A stretch of 64,000 bases of DNA, taken from assembly GCF_029946145.1 (NCBI RefSeq), contig NZ_JAQSDY010000027.1, positions 310,001 to 374,000 of the forward strand. Reading direction: 5' to 3'. Position 1 is the stretch's first letter. Every line of letters starts with the position of its first letter. The position numbers and the translations under genes are program-made. Shown piece by piece: positions 48,716 to 59,187 of this stretch. Source of the stretch: Brevundimonas sp. Its GTDB lineage: Bacteria > Pseudomonadota > Alphaproteobacteria > Caulobacterales > Caulobacteraceae. The notes under the pieces were generated by a model. The model ran no database searches. It saw nothing but the letters and a program-made list of their open reading frames with translations, and was not told the DNA's origin.

Positions 48716-50116
48716 ATGTCCGATCTGTTTCCTGTCCCCTCTCCCGCAGACTGGCGCGTGCTGGCCGAAAAGGCGCTGAAGGACCGGCCGCTGGAAAGTC
48801 TGGTGCATCTGGACGCCGACGGCCTGGCCGTGCGGCCCCTGTATGCGGGCGCCACCGGCGTGAAAGCGATCTCGGCGCCCCGGCCCTCGGACGCCGACGG
48901 ACGGGCGTGGGACGTGCGCACCCTGATCGAGGGGGACGACGCGGACGCGGTCAACGCCGCCGCCCTGGCCGATCTGGAAGGCGGCGCGGCCTCCATCCTG
49001 CTCAAGGGCGCCGTGCTGGCCGACTCCGAACCCCTGTCGCGGGCGCTCGACGGGGTGGCGCTGGAGCTGGCGGCGGTCGGACTGGATGCGGGTCTGGACG
49101 GGCCTGAGGCGGCCAACGCCCTGGCCGTGGCGGCCAAGGGCTCGCCGCGCGCGAAACTGATGTTCCACATGGACCCCTTGTCCGCCTTCGCCGAAACCGG
49201 CGCCGCGCCGCGCGCGATCGACGAGCATCTGACGCTGGCCGCCAATACGGCGGCGCGCCATGCGGGCGCCTATCCCGACGCCTGCTTCTTCCTCGCCGGC
49301 GGCCGGGTCGTGCATGAGGCCGGCGGCTCGATCGCCCAGGAACTCGGCTTCGCCGCCGCCAACGCCGTGGCCCTGATCCGGGCCGCCGTCGCCGCCGGCA
49401 TGACAGCCGAACAGGCGCTGAAAGGAACCGTACTGGGCGTATCGCTCGACCAGGAATATTTCGACGGCCTCGCCAAGGTCCGCGCATTGCGTCTGATCTG
49501 GCGGTCGGTCGCCATGGCGTTCGGCGCCGGGACCCCCGCCGTCATCGAAGCCCGCTCGTCACGGCGCATGCTGTCGGCGCGCGATCCCTGGCCCAACCTG
49601 CTGCGGCTGACGGCGGCGGGCTTCGCCGGCGCGGTCGGCGGGGCCGATGCCGTCGTGCTGGACGGCCTGTCACGCGCCAACGGCCGCTCGGACGCCTTCG
49701 CCCGGCGTCAGGCGCGCAATACGCAGGCGGTGCTGATGGAGGAGGCCCATCTCGGACGGGTCGATGATCCGGCCGCCGGCTCGTGGTTCCTCGACGCCCG
49801 CACCCGCGATCTGGCCGAGGCCGGCTGGGCCGAGTTCCAGCGCATCGAGGGCGAGGGCGGCCTGATCGTCGCCCTGCGCACCGGCGACGTGCAGGATCGC
49901 GTCGCCGCCGCCCGCGCCGAACGCGAGGCGGCCCTCGCCGACGGCCACGCCCAGATGGTCGGGGTGACCAAATTCGTCGATCCTGACCCGCGCCCCGCGC
50001 CGTTCGAGGCGGAGGCGAAGACGCCCCGCCAGACCGGCGGCGACGCCTGCGATCCCCTGATCCCCATCCGCTTCGCCGCACCGTTCGAGACCCAGACCTG
50101 GGAGGCCGCCCGATGA
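48716..50116 (+). CDS. mutA: methylmalonyl-CoA mutase small subunit (short form)
   Basis: [27 protein letters not shown]-type N terminus, [56 protein letters not shown] overlap with the large-subunit gene. Confidence 0.88.
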   Translation: MSDLFPVPSPADWRVLAEKALKDRPLESLVHLDADGLAVRPLYAGATGVKAISAPRPSDADGRAWDVRTLIEGDDADAVNAAALADLEGGAASILLKGAVLADSEPLSRALDGVALELAAVGLDAGLDGPEAANALAVAAKGSPRAKLMFHMDPLSAFAETGAAPRAIDEHLTLAANTAARHAGAYPDACFFLAGGRVVHEAGGSIAQELGFAAANAVALIRAAVAAGMTAEQALKGTVLGVSLDQEYFDGLAKVRALRLIWRSVAMAFGAGTPAVIEARSSRRMLSARDPWPNLLRLTAAGFAGAVGGADAVVLDGLSRANGRSDAFARRQARNTQAVLMEEAHLGRVDDPAAGSWFLDARTRDLAEAGWAEFQRIEGEGGLIVALRTGDVQDRVAAARAEREAALADGHAQMVGVTKFVDPDPRPAPFEAEAKTPRQTGGDACDPLIPIRFAAPFETQTWEAAR

Positions 50117-52254
50117 ACGCCCCCGACTTCACCAAGGTCGCCCTCGACCTCGGCTCGACCGGCGCCGGCCCCGCCCGCGACGTCTGGAACACCCCCGAAG
50201 GCCTGACCGTCCGGACCGCCTACGGCCCCGACGCCGTCGAGGGCCTCGACTTCATCCACGGCCTGCCGGGCGTCGCCCCCTATGTCCGCGGCCCCTATCC
50301 GACCATGTATGCGTCCAATCCCTGGACCATCCGCCAGTACGCCGGCTTCTCGACCGCCGAGGCGTCCAACGCCTTCTATCGCCGCAACCTCGCCGCCGGT
50401 CAGAAGGGGCTGTCCATCGCCTTCGACCTGGCTACCCACCGCGGCTATGACTCGGACCATCCGCGGGTGAAGGGTGACGTCGGCATGGCCGGCGTGGCCA
50501 TCGACAGCATCTACGACATGCGGACCCTGTTCGACGGCATCCCGCTGGACCGGATGTCGGTGTCCATGACCATGAACGGCGCCGTCCTGCCGATCCTGGC
50601 CCTTTATGTCGTCGCCGCCGAGGAACAGGGCGTGCCCCACGCGGCCCTGACCGGGACCATCCAGAACGACATCCTCAAGGAGTTCATGGTCCGCAACACC
50701 TACATCTATCCACCCGGGCCCTCGATGCGGATCGTCTCGGACATCTTCGCCTGGACCGCGGCCGAGACGCCGAAATTCAACTCCATCTCGATCAGCGGCT
50801 ATCACATGCAGGAGGCCGGGGCCTCGGCCGATCTGGAGCTGGCCTACACCCTCGCCGACGGCGTCGAATATCTGAAGGCGGGCGTCGCGGCGGGCATGGA
50901 CGTGGACCGGTTCGCGCCGCGCCTGAGCTTCTTCTGGGCCATCGGCATGAACTATTTCATGGAGGTGGCCAAGCTGCGCGCCGGCCGCCTGCTGTGGGCC
51001 GAGGCGGTGTCGAAATTCGGCGCGAAAGACCCGCGCTCCCTGTCCCTGCGGGCCCACTGCCAGACCTCGGGCTGGTCGCTGGCGGCCCAGGACGTGTTCA
51101 ACAATGTGCCCCGCACCATGGTCGAGGCCATGGCCGCGGCCGGCGGCCAGACCCAGAGCCTGCACACCAATGCGCTGGACGAGGCCCTCGCCCTGCCGAC
51201 GGACTTCTCGGCCCGGATCGCCCGCAACACCCAGCTGCTGCTGCAGATGGAGACCGGCCTGACCCGCGTCATCGACCCGTGGGGCGGCAGCTTCTACGTC
51301 GAACGCCTGACCCATGAACTGGCGAACAAGGCCCGCGTCCTGATGGCCGAAGTGGAGGCCCTGGGCGGCATGGCCAAGGCCATCGAGGCCGGCGTGCCCA
51401 AGATGCGGATCGAGGAGGCCTCGGCCCGCACCCAGGCCCGGATCGACACGGGCCAGCAGACGGTCGTGGGCGTGAACCGCTACCTGTCCGACGCCGTCGA
51501 CGACATCCCCATGCTGAAGGTCGACAACGCCGCCGTGCTGACGGCCCAGATCGACAAGCTGAAACGGCTCCGCGCCGAACGCGACGAGGCGAAGACCCAG
51601 GCCGCCCTGACCGCCCTGACCGAGGGCGCGCGCGGAACCGCCAACCTGCTGGAGCTGTCGGTTCAGGCCGCCCGCGCCTGTGCCACCGTCGGCGAGATTT
51701 CCGACGCGCTTGAAGCCGCCTTCGGCCGCCACGTCGCCACCGTGAAGACCGTGTCCGGCGTCTATGCCAAGGAGGCCGGCGCCGATCCGAAAATATCCCG
51801 CGCCCGCGACATGGTCGCCGCCTTCGTCGAGAACGACGGCGGCCCGCCGCGCATCCTGATTGCCAAACTGGGCCAGGACGGCCACGATCGGGGCCAGAAG
51901 GTCATCGCCACCGCCTATGGCGACCTGGGGCTGGAGGCCACGGCCGGCTCCCTGTTCCAGACGCCGTCGGAGGCGGCTAAGGAGGCGGTCGAGCGCAACG
52001 TCCACGCCGTCGGCGCTTCATCCCTGGCCGCCGGTCACCTGACGCTCGTGCCCGAACTGAAGGCCGAGCTGGAGAAGCTGGGTCGGCCCGACATCATGAT
52101 CGTGGTCGGCGGCGTGATCCCGCCGTCGGACGTCCAGACCCTGATCGACATGGGCGCGGCCGCCGTCTATCCGCCCGGCTCGGTCATCGCCGACACGGCC
52201 ATCGACCTGATCGAGAAGCTGAACCGGCGGCTCGGCTACGCCCAGAAGCCCTAG
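50113..52254 (+). CDS. scpA: methylmalonyl-CoA mutase large subunit
   Basis: [61 protein letters not shown]12-binding [22 protein letters not shown]. Confidence 0.97.
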   Translation: MNAPDFTKVALDLGSTGAGPARDVWNTPEGLTVRTAYGPDAVEGLDFIHGLPGVAPYVRGPYPTMYASNPWTIRQYAGFSTAEASNAFYRRNLAAGQKGLSIAFDLATHRGYDSDHPRVKGDVGMAGVAIDSIYDMRTLFDGIPLDRMSVSMTMNGAVLPILALYVVAAEEQGVPHAALTGTIQNDILKEFMVRNTYIYPPGPSMRIVSDIFAWTAAETPKFNSISISGYHMQEAGASADLELAYTLADGVEYLKAGVAAGMDVDRFAPRLSFFWAIGMNYFMEVAKLRAGRLLWAEAVSKFGAKDPRSLSLRAHCQTSGWSLAAQDVFNNVPRTMVEAMAAAGGQTQSLHTNALDEALALPTDFSARIARNTQLLLQMETGLTRVIDPWGGSFYVERLTHELANKARVLMAEVEALGGMAKAIEAGVPKMRIEEASARTQARIDTGQQTVVGVNRYLSDAVDDIPMLKVDNAAVLTAQIDKLKRLRAERDEAKTQAALTALTEGARGTANLLELSVQAARACATVGEISDALEAAFGRHVATVKTVSGVYAKEAGADPKISRARDMVAAFVENDGGPPRILIAKLGQDGHDRGQKVIATAYGDLGLEATAGSLFQTPSEAAKEAVERNVHAVGASSLAAGHLTLVPELKAELEKLGRPDIMIVVGGVIPPSDVQTLIDMGAAAVYPPGSVIADTAIDLIEKLNRRLGYAQKP

Positions 52255-52679
52255 GGCCGCTGGCGCGGCTGCAGGGCGGCGACTTCCGCCTCCGTCAGCT
52301 GGCGGCTGATGCGGACGCGGCAGACGGTCGAGGGCGAGGTCGAGCCGGGCACGACCACCCGCGCCCAGTCGTCGGTGCACAGCCGTGAGCCGGCCATGCC
52401 GCCGTCGGGGATCAGCGCCACCTGCTGGGCGAAGTCCAGATCAGGGCAGCCGCCCACCGCGTTCAGCTCATAGACCGCGTCACGACCGACGCGCAGGAAG
52501 ACCTGGTCCGGACGGCCCCTGGTGTAGTTATTGACCTGGCTGACGCTGAAACACTGGCGCGCCCGTGGCGGATCGCCGCCGTCGGCCGTGGCAGGACCCG
52601 AAGCCGTGGTCCCGGTCGGCGCGCAGGCCGTGAGTGCAAGGGCGGAAACGACGGCGCTGGCGGTGAAGGCGGCACGCAT
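52251..52679 (-). CDS. hypothetical lipoprotein (DUF6491-like)
   Basis: [23 protein letters not shown] lipobox; [32 protein letters not shown]. Confidence 0.75.
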   Translation of the reverse strand: MRAAFTASAVVSALALTACAPTGTTASGPATADGGDPPRARQCFSVSQVNNYTRGRPDQVFLRVGRDAVYELNAVGGCPDLDFAQQVALIPDGGMAGSRLCTDDWARVVVPGSTSPSTVCRVRISRQLTEAEVAALQPRQRP

Positions 52680-52711
52680 GGCGATGCTCCGGTATGCGGT
52701 TATCCTGTCCG

Positions 52712-54526
52712 TCAACCGTCCGCCGCGCTGACCGGTTGCGCAAGCCCCGTGCTCTTCAACAACCGTGCGGGATCGACCCGCGCCGCCAGATCGCCCGGCA
52801 GGGGCGACGGAGCGCCGAGGGCGAGGGCCGCGACATGCTCGGCCAGCAGGGGCGCGGCGCAGAAGCCGCGCGAACCCAGACCGCCCAGCACGAACAGGCC
52901 GGCCCGCCCGGGAACCGCCCCCGCCAGCGGCAGCCGGTCGGGCGTCGTGGCGCGAACGGCGGCGCGCGCCTGCCCCGACCCCGCCGCCTCGACCCGCGCG
53001 GCGAGCCCGGGCAGGCGCGCGGCCAGCGCCGCCCGATTGCGAACGCTGTCAGCGGCCCGAACCTCGGTCGAGACATCGCCGCGGTCGTGGGTTGCCCCGA
53101 ACAGGAAACCGTCGCCGGTCGGAACCGCATAGCCGCCCCAGGCGACCGGCGGCATGGTTGCGCCCTCCACCCAGTCCGCCTGTCCGCGCACCGGCGCCAG
53201 CGGACCTTCAGGCCAGAGACGGGCCGCGCCCCAGCCGGCGGCGATCACGACGATGTCAGCCTCGACGATCGTTCCGCCCCGGCCGTCGGCCAGTCGCCAG
53301 CCTTCGCCATGGGGTTCGAGACGGGCCACGTCGGCGACGACGGCATCGGCCTCTCCCAGCCACCGCTCCAGCACCGGCGCGGGCCGCAGCGCCATCGCCC
53401 CGGCCATGAACAGGCCCCCGCCCACGGGCTCGCCAAGACGGCCGGACGCGGCCCCGGCGTCGACCACCGCCATGGCGCCCTCCGGCCAGACCGGCTGGGC
53501 CGCGATCTTGCCGAACCGCCCGGCGTCGCGGGGCTGCTGTTCCAGCTGCAGCACGCCCTGGGCGACGATCGCATCAGGAACGGCCTCGTAGAGCGCCCGG
53601 GCCCGCTCCAGCGCCTGTGCGAACAGCGCTCCGATACCCGGGTCGCCGGCGTCCAGCCGGGGGGTGACGAGGCCGGCCGGAAATCCCGACGCCGCGGCTC
53701 CGGGCCGATCCGCTTCGACCACCGTGGGCCGAACCCCCAGGGCGGCGAACGCCCGCGCCAGCGACGCGCCCGCGATCCCCGCGCCGACGATGGTCACGGA
53801 TGGCCTCCGCGGCTCACCGTCAGCCGCTTCCGGCAGCCATGCCTCCAGCCGCTCGCGCTTGCGGCCATGGCCGGGTCGTTTGGCGACCGCGAAGCCGCGC
53901 TCGGCCAGCCCGCGCCGCACCGAACCCGCCACGGTGAAGGTGGCTGCGCGAGCGCCCGGCGCCGACCGGGCGGCGATCCGGTCCATCACCGCATCCGACC
54001 ACATGGCCGGATTGGTCGAGGGCGCGAACCCGTCCAGAAACCAGGCGTCCGCTCGTCCCGTCCATTGCTCCAGCGCCCGCTCGACATCGCCGACCGCCAG
54101 ATCCAGCACGGCGTTGAATCCGGGCAGGTCCAGCCGGTGAAAGCCCGGTGTCGGCGCCGGCCACGCCGCCAGCAGGGCCTCCGACGCCCCGGCCAGTTCC
54201 GGCCAGGCCGACAGCGCCCGCGCCGCCTCCTCGCGCCGCAGCGGAAAGCCCTCGACCGAGAACACATGCAGCCGCCCGTCCGGCGGACCCTCGCGGCGCC
54301 ACAGGTCCAGCAGGGCGGCGATGTTCAGCCCCGTGCCGAAACCCAGTTCCGCCACCGTGAACCGGCCGCGCCCGGCCCAGGCTTCCGGCAAGCCGCAGCC
54401 GGTCAGAAACACCGCGCGCGTTTCGGCCAGGCCGTCTTCACGCGAAAAATAGACGTCGTCGAACCGGCCCGAACGCGGCGCGCCGTCTTCGGTCCAGATC
54501 AGGCGGGGCGAACGGTCTTCGGCCAT
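52712..54526 (-). CDS. mnmC: bifunctional tRNA mnm5s2U biosynthesis protein MnmC
   Basis: Methyltransferase half FTVAELGFGTGLNIAALLDLWR..DAWFLDGFAPSTNPAMW; oxidoreductase half VTIVGAGIAGASLARAFAALG. Confidence 0.94.
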   Translation of the reverse strand: MAEDRSPRLIWTEDGAPRSGRFDDVYFSREDGLAETRAVFLTGCGLPEAWAGRGRFTVAELGFGTGLNIAALLDLWRREGPPDGRLHVFSVEGFPLRREEAARALSAWPELAGASEALLAAWPAPTPGFHRLDLPGFNAVLDLAVGDVERALEQWTGRADAWFLDGFAPSTNPAMWSDAVMDRIAARSAPGARAATFTVAGSVRRGLAERGFAVAKRPGHGRKRERLEAWLPEAADGEPRRPSVTIVGAGIAGASLARAFAALGVRPTVVEADRPGAAASGFPAGLVTPRLDAGDPGIGALFAQALERARALYEAVPDAIVAQGVLQLEQQPRDAGRFGKIAAQPVWPEGAMAVVDAGAASGRLGEPVGGGLFMAGAMALRPAPVLERWLGEADAVVADVARLEPHGEGWRLADGRGGTIVEADIVVIAAGWGAARLWPEGPLAPVRGQADWVEGATMPPVAWGGYAVPTGDGFLFGATHDRGDVSTEVRAADSVRNRAALAARLPGLAARVEAAGSGQARAAVRATTPDRLPLAGAVPGRAGLFVLGGLGSRGFCAAPLLAEHVAALALGAPSPLPGDLAARVDPARLLKSTGLAQPVSAADG

Positions 54527-54559
54527 GACCACGGCCTATACGCGTCCCGGCTCCGGGCA

Positions 54560-54607
54560 AGAAAAAAGGGCCGTCCCGATCCGAAAGCCCGGACGGAGGC
54601 GGCCCTT
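54560..54607 (-). terminator. Rho-independent terminator, minus strand
   Basis: Minus strand AAGGGCCGCCTCCGTCCGGGC...GGGACGGCCCTTTTTTC. Confidence 0.7.
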
Positions 54608-54624
54608 GATCCCCTACGCCGGCC

Positions 54625-54987
54625 CTATTGGGCGGGCTGGCTGTTCTGCGGCGGGTTCAGGCGGCGCTCGGTCTCGGTGACCGTGGTCCCGGCGGCGGCC
54701 GGAGCCTGGGCGTTTGGAGCCATGGCGCCGCCATTGACCGTCGCGCTGCCCGACGAAGACATCGTCTGGCCGCCCGTGCTCGCGCTCGAACCGGACGCCG
54801 AACCCCCGGCGTTTGCGGCCGATGCGCCCCCGGCGGCCGAACCTTCAGCGGTCGCGGCCGTGTCGACGGCGGCGCCCGAAGCTTCGGCGGCTTCGGTCGA
54901 GGCGTCGGTCGTGTCTTCGGCGGGCTTGTTGCAGGCGGACAGGGTGAAGGCCGCGGCGGCGGCGATGATCAGGGCGGCGGTGCGCAT
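54625..54987 (-). CDS. low-complexity Ala/Ser/Gly-rich lipoprotein
   Basis: MRTAALIIAAAAAFTLSACNKPAEDTTDASTEAAEASGAAVD; lipobox LSAC. Confidence 0.7.
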   Translation of the reverse strand: MRTAALIIAAAAAFTLSACNKPAEDTTDASTEAAEASGAAVDTAATAEGSAAGGASAANAGGSASGSSASTGGQTMSSSGSATVNGGAMAPNAQAPAAAGTTVTETERRLNPPQNSQPAQ

Positions 54988-55104
54988 GACAGAATCCTTG
55001 TGGCTGCCGGCGGTGGGTCCCGACCATCAGGATGCCGACCGCCAAGCTTGTTGCACAGGTGAAATCCCGTCGGGCGACCGATGTTCCCGCTACGGTTCCG
55101 GCGC

Positions 55105-55138
55105 AAGAAAAAAGGGCCGCCCTTGAGGGCGACCCTTT
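55105..55138 (-). terminator. Rho-independent terminator, minus strand
   Basis: Minus strand AAGGGTCGCCC-TCAA-GGGCGGCCCTT-TTTT. Confidence 0.8.
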
Positions 55139-55175
55139 CGTTCAACGAGGCCCGAAGGCCGTGTCGATGTCGCTC

Positions 55176-55439
55176 TTAGTGAGCGGCTTTTTCTTCAGCA
55201 GCCGGGGCAGCCGGGGCCATGGCGGCGTCGGCGGCCGGAGCAGCGGCGGTTTCGGCGGTGGCGGCGGCGGCGGTCGCGTCGGCGGCGGCAGCGTCGGCGG
55301 TCGCGGCAGCGTCCGTGGCGGTGTCGGCGGCGGCAGCGGCGTCGGCCGAAGCGTCGGCGGCTTTGTCTTCAGCGGCGGGTTGGCAAGCAGCCAGGGCCAG
55401 AGCGGCGGCCGAAGCGGCGATCAGAGCGGTGATGCGCAT
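55176..55439 (-). CDS. low-complexity Ala/Asp-rich lipoprotein
   Basis: MRITALIAASAAALALAACQPAAEDKAADASADAAAAADTATD...; lipobox LAAC; near-repetitive Ala-Asp/Thr tail. Confidence 0.7.
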   Translation of the reverse strand: MRITALIAASAAALALAACQPAAEDKAADASADAAAAADTATDAAATADAAAADATAAAATAETAAAPAADAAMAPAAPAAEEKAAH

Positions 55440-55765
55440 GGTTTTCTTCCTTCAGAAGGTCACACGAGGTCATGAATCCTCGCAATGCCGGAGATAACGG
55501 GATCGTGAGCAGGAGCGCAAGCTAAATTCTCACGCATTCGTGAACCCGTGTAACGCAACCCTGTGCCGGAGGACGTTCGCGCCGCCCCGATCGCTGTTCG
55601 CGCGGCCTGTTGTGGCGGAAGGCTGGTGGCGGCGAGGTTGTGGACGATTCGGTCGGGAGGGCTGTCCTGGCGGGGTCGTTTCGTCCGATGGCGAGGGGCC
55701 GGCGCAAGCCGTTCCCGGGTTCGTGACAGCCGGTGATCCGGCGTGACCCGTTCGTGCTTCCGGGC

Positions 55766-56608
55766 TCAGCCGTCGGCCGGCATCCGGCCCGCATTGACGG
55801 CGATCCGCCCGATCAGACCCTTGACGATCAGGTCGACGGGCGATCCCTCGCGATAATCGGCGGCGGCGACGAAATTGACCCGGTCCTCGGAGATCAGCCG
55901 GTGGATCTTGGTGGTGTCGCGCGGCGTGGTCTCGGGATCATAGACCGCGATCGAGAAGCCGCCCTTGGTGTGCATCATCTTCATGGTCGGCACGTCGGTG
56001 TCACCGTCGCCGAGGAAGATCATCCGCTCGAACGGAATCGGCCGCTCGTCGTCGGGGATGAAGCGGTTGATGCGCTCGTCGTCCCAGTGGTTGAACACGC
56101 CCTTGTTGATGCGGAACAGGTACTGGGTCTTGGTCGTGTAGTTGACGCCCACCGCCGGCCAGATGGCCACGTCATTGTCGTCATAGACGTATTTCGAGGC
56201 GTAGACGTGCTTGAAAGCCCTGGCGATGGGGCAGCCCTCGATCATCTCCGTCAGTCCGGCCGAGATGATGTAGTGCTCGATCTCCAGCCCGAACTGGTCG
56301 CCGAAGGCGTCCATCCGCTCGAACCAGCTCATGTCCCGCAGCCCCTCGAACAGGGCCACGTCCTGGCCGTGGTCGCGCAGCGCCTGTTTCGTCACCGGCT
56401 GGCCCGCCCGCTGGGCCGCCGCCAGCATCATCTGCATATACATCAGGATGCCGTCGCCATCGGCCTTCTGGGTCTCGGGATAGACGCTGTCCCAGAACTG
56501 TTTCGGCGTCATCCCGATGGACGGAATGAAGCTGACCTCCTGCATGTTGCCGCGCGCCAGGGTGCCGTCGAAATCGTAGATCAGGGCGGTCTTGAGACGT
56601 TTGGCCAT
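55766..56608 (-). CDS. HAD family hydrolase
   Basis: ALIYDFDGTLARGNMQ (DxDGT) and FERMIFLGDGDTDVPTMKMMHTKGG. Confidence 0.9.
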   Translation of the reverse strand: MAKRLKTALIYDFDGTLARGNMQEVSFIPSIGMTPKQFWDSVYPETQKADGDGILMYMQMMLAAAQRAGQPVTKQALRDHGQDVALFEGLRDMSWFERMDAFGDQFGLEIEHYIISAGLTEMIEGCPIARAFKHVYASKYVYDDNDVAIWPAVGVNYTTKTQYLFRINKGVFNHWDDERINRFIPDDERPIPFERMIFLGDGDTDVPTMKMMHTKGGFSIAVYDPETTPRDTTKIHRLISEDRVNFVAAADYREGSPVDLIVKGLIGRIAVNAGRMPADG

Positions 56609-56634
56609 GGTGGGTCCGGCGACGGTGGCGAAGG

Positions 56635-56725
56635 AGTGATTAGTGGCTAGTGACTAGTGATTGGGGTGTCAAAGCGGCCCGGATCGTCGCCGATCACTAA
56701 CCACTAGTCACTAATCACTAACCAC
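56635..56725. repeat. inverted arrays of a GTGRYTA heptamer
   Basis: Left arm 56636-56663 GTGATTA.GTGGCTA.GTGACTA.GTGATTG; right arm 56692-56725, reverse complement GTGGTTA.GTGATTA.GTGACTA.GTGGTTA.GTGATCG. Confidence 0.85.
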
Positions 56726-56731
56726 CCGATC

Positions 56732-59056
56732 CTACCCCAGCCGCAACTCCGGCGCTGCCGCCACCACCGCCGCCTCCAGCGGCAGGTGCAGGATGAAGGC
56801 CGCGCCCTTGCCCGGCTCGCTCTCGACCTCGGCCCAGCCGCCGTGCAGCTCGACCAGCGCCTTGACCAGCGCCAGTCCGACGCCCGGTCCGCCGCGTTCG
56901 CGCCGCACGAACCGGTCGAAGACGTGCGCCTGCAGGTGATAGGGAATGCCCCGGCCGCTGTCCTCGACCCGGATGCGGATCTCGGACGTGGTGGCTTCGG
57001 CCGTCAGCGTCACGGCCCCGCCCTCGGACACCGAGCGGGCGGCGTTGTCCAGCAGGTGCTCCAGCGCCTGACCCACCCTCTGGGCGTCGGCGCGGATCGG
57101 CCGCAGGCCCGTCGGACAGGCCACCGTCAGGGTGGCGCCGCGTCCCTCGATCCGGGGGCGCGACTTCTCCGCCGCGTCGTCCAGCAGATCGCTGACCCGC
57201 ACATCGCCCAGCGTCAGCTCCATCTCGCCGGCGTCGATCTGGGCCATGTCCAGCACGTCGTCGATCGAGCCGGCCAGCTGGTTGGCGGCGACGCGAATGG
57301 CCCCCGCGTGCTGGCGGCTGCGCTCGGGCAGGTCAGCCTGCATCTCCAGCAGTTCGGAATAGCCGACGATGGTCGTCAGCGGCGTGCGCAGCTCATAGGA
57401 CACGCTGCCGACGAACTCCCGCTTCAGCGCCGTCGACTCCTCCAGCGCCTGGGCCTTGGCGGCCAGGGCCTGCTCCAGCCCGCGCTGCGCCGTCACGTCC
57501 GAGAAGGCCACCAGGGTGGCGCCGTCCGGGAGCGGCCGCGTCAGCCACGAGGCGATGCGGCCGTCGGTCGTGCGTCCCTCGCCGGCGATCGGCACCCGGC
57601 TTTCGGGATCGGGATCGGCCACCCGCGCCTTCAGACCCAGCCACAGGGCCGGATCGGGCATGGTCGACTGGCACAGGGCGGCGACGGCGTCGAAGTCTCC
57701 GGCGGCGTCGATCGCATCGCCGCTCAGGCCCCAGAAGCCGTCGAAGGCCTCGTTGTGCAGGCGGATGCGTCCGTCGGACCCGAACACGGCGACGGCGTCG
57801 CTCAGCTTGTCCAGCGTCGCCGTCTGCACCTGGATCTGGGCATTGAACCGGCTGCGCAGCTTCAGCTCGTCGGTGATGTCCGAGAACAGCAGCAGCACCC
57901 CGCCCAGCGGGTGCGGCTGGCGCACGACGCGCAGGGTGCGGCCGTCCGGCAGGGACCAGCTGTCGTCCGGCGCGGCCTCTGACGCGCCGTAGAAGTCCAG
58001 CTCATTGGCCTTCCAGCCGGCGTAGTCGATGACCTCGGGCAGCAGCCGACGCTGGCGCAGCTTGTCCAGCAGTTCGGCATGGGTCGGCCGTTCGTCCAGC
58101 CAGGCGGGGTCGATGTTGAACAGGGTCTGGAAGGCGGTGTTGTGGAAGGCCAGCCGCTTGGACGGACCGAAGATCGCCACCGCGTCGGCCAGATGGTTCA
58201 GCGTCTCGTCATGGGCCTCGACGTGGCGGCGCAGGGTGTCGCGCGTCTCCTCCGCCTCGGTCATGTCCAGGGCGAAGGCCAGCACGGCCCCGGCCCCGCC
58301 CTGCACCGGCTCGGCCACGATCCGCCACGCCCGCCGCCGTCCGCCGCCCGTGGTCCAGCGGAAGCCGTCCTGATGCTGACGGGTGCGGCCCGCCTCGGCG
58401 ACGATGGCGTCGGCCCCGCGGTCGAAGCTCAGCCCCTTTTCGCGCGCGGCCTCGACGCTGTCGGCCTTCATTTCGGTCAGCCAGGCCTTGTTGGCCCAGG
58501 CCAGCCGGCCGGCCGCATCGGTGATCCAGGTCGGCGCCGGATAGGAGTCGGCCAGCAGGCCCAGCCCGCTCTCGGTCGCGGTGCCGACCAGTCCCAGACG
58601 TGAGACCTTCAGCCAGGCCGCGCCCGCCGAGGAACGCCCCTCGACCGCCCAGGCCCCGCTCGCGCCTTCCAGCACCGCATCAAAGGCCTCGCCCTGATCG
58701 ATCAGGGCGTCCAGCCGCGGCCCCGCCGCCTCGCGCACGGCGTCCAGCACGACCAGTGACGGATCGCCCGGCTCCTCTCCATCGGCCGCAAGATCGTGGA
58801 CCACCGCCTCCCACGCGCCGGGGGCCCCCAGCCGCCGCGTCCGCCCGTCAGGGGCCAGCGCCAGCCGCACATCCTCAAAGGCGCCCAGCGCCCCGTCGCA
58901 ATCGGCCAGATCGGCGCGGGCGCGGACCAGGTCGGACTCGGCCAGACGGTGGCGGACCGCCAGACGGCGGCGCAGCCGGGCCGCCCAGGCGCTGAGCGCC
59001 AGGGCCAGCCCCGCGGCGCCCGCGGTCGCGACATAGGCGATGTCGGCCTCGGCCAT
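56732..59056 (-). CDS. divL: DivL-type PAS sensor kinase with Tyr at the phospho-acceptor site
   Basis: Several PAS-like segments, then FVGSVSYELRTPLTTIVGYSELL (Y replaces the H-box His) and HATPase_c with EHLLDNAARSVSEGG..VEDSGRGIP; 774 aa. Confidence 0.88.
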   Translation of the reverse strand: MAEADIAYVATAGAAGLALALSAWAARLRRRLAVRHRLAESDLVRARADLADCDGALGAFEDVRLALAPDGRTRRLGAPGAWEAVVHDLAADGEEPGDPSLVVLDAVREAAGPRLDALIDQGEAFDAVLEGASGAWAVEGRSSAGAAWLKVSRLGLVGTATESGLGLLADSYPAPTWITDAAGRLAWANKAWLTEMKADSVEAAREKGLSFDRGADAIVAEAGRTRQHQDGFRWTTGGGRRRAWRIVAEPVQGGAGAVLAFALDMTEAEETRDTLRRHVEAHDETLNHLADAVAIFGPSKRLAFHNTAFQTLFNIDPAWLDERPTHAELLDKLRQRRLLPEVIDYAGWKANELDFYGASEAAPDDSWSLPDGRTLRVVRQPHPLGGVLLLFSDITDELKLRSRFNAQIQVQTATLDKLSDAVAVFGSDGRIRLHNEAFDGFWGLSGDAIDAAGDFDAVAALCQSTMPDPALWLGLKARVADPDPESRVPIAGEGRTTDGRIASWLTRPLPDGATLVAFSDVTAQRGLEQALAAKAQALEESTALKREFVGSVSYELRTPLTTIVGYSELLEMQADLPERSRQHAGAIRVAANQLAGSIDDVLDMAQIDAGEMELTLGDVRVSDLLDDAAEKSRPRIEGRGATLTVACPTGLRPIRADAQRVGQALEHLLDNAARSVSEGGAVTLTAEATTSEIRIRVEDSGRGIPYHLQAHVFDRFVRRERGGPGVGLALVKALVELHGGWAEVESEPGKGAAFILHLPLEAAVVAAAPELRLG

Positions 59057-59187
59057 TCCCGTCCCTGCTTCGGAGCCCCACGCCCCCGGGCCTCAAGCCG
59101 CGCAATGCGCGTCAGGCCCGACCAGAATTTGATTCGGTAACCATAACCCGCGTCGCCGGATTTGCGAGCGGGCGTCGAACGCCCGAT

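Noticed and set aside
55522-55794. 90-aa minus-strand ORF upstream of the lipoprotein genes
   Set aside because: Arg/Pro-rich shadow-type composition, overlaps the HAD gene end, no motif.
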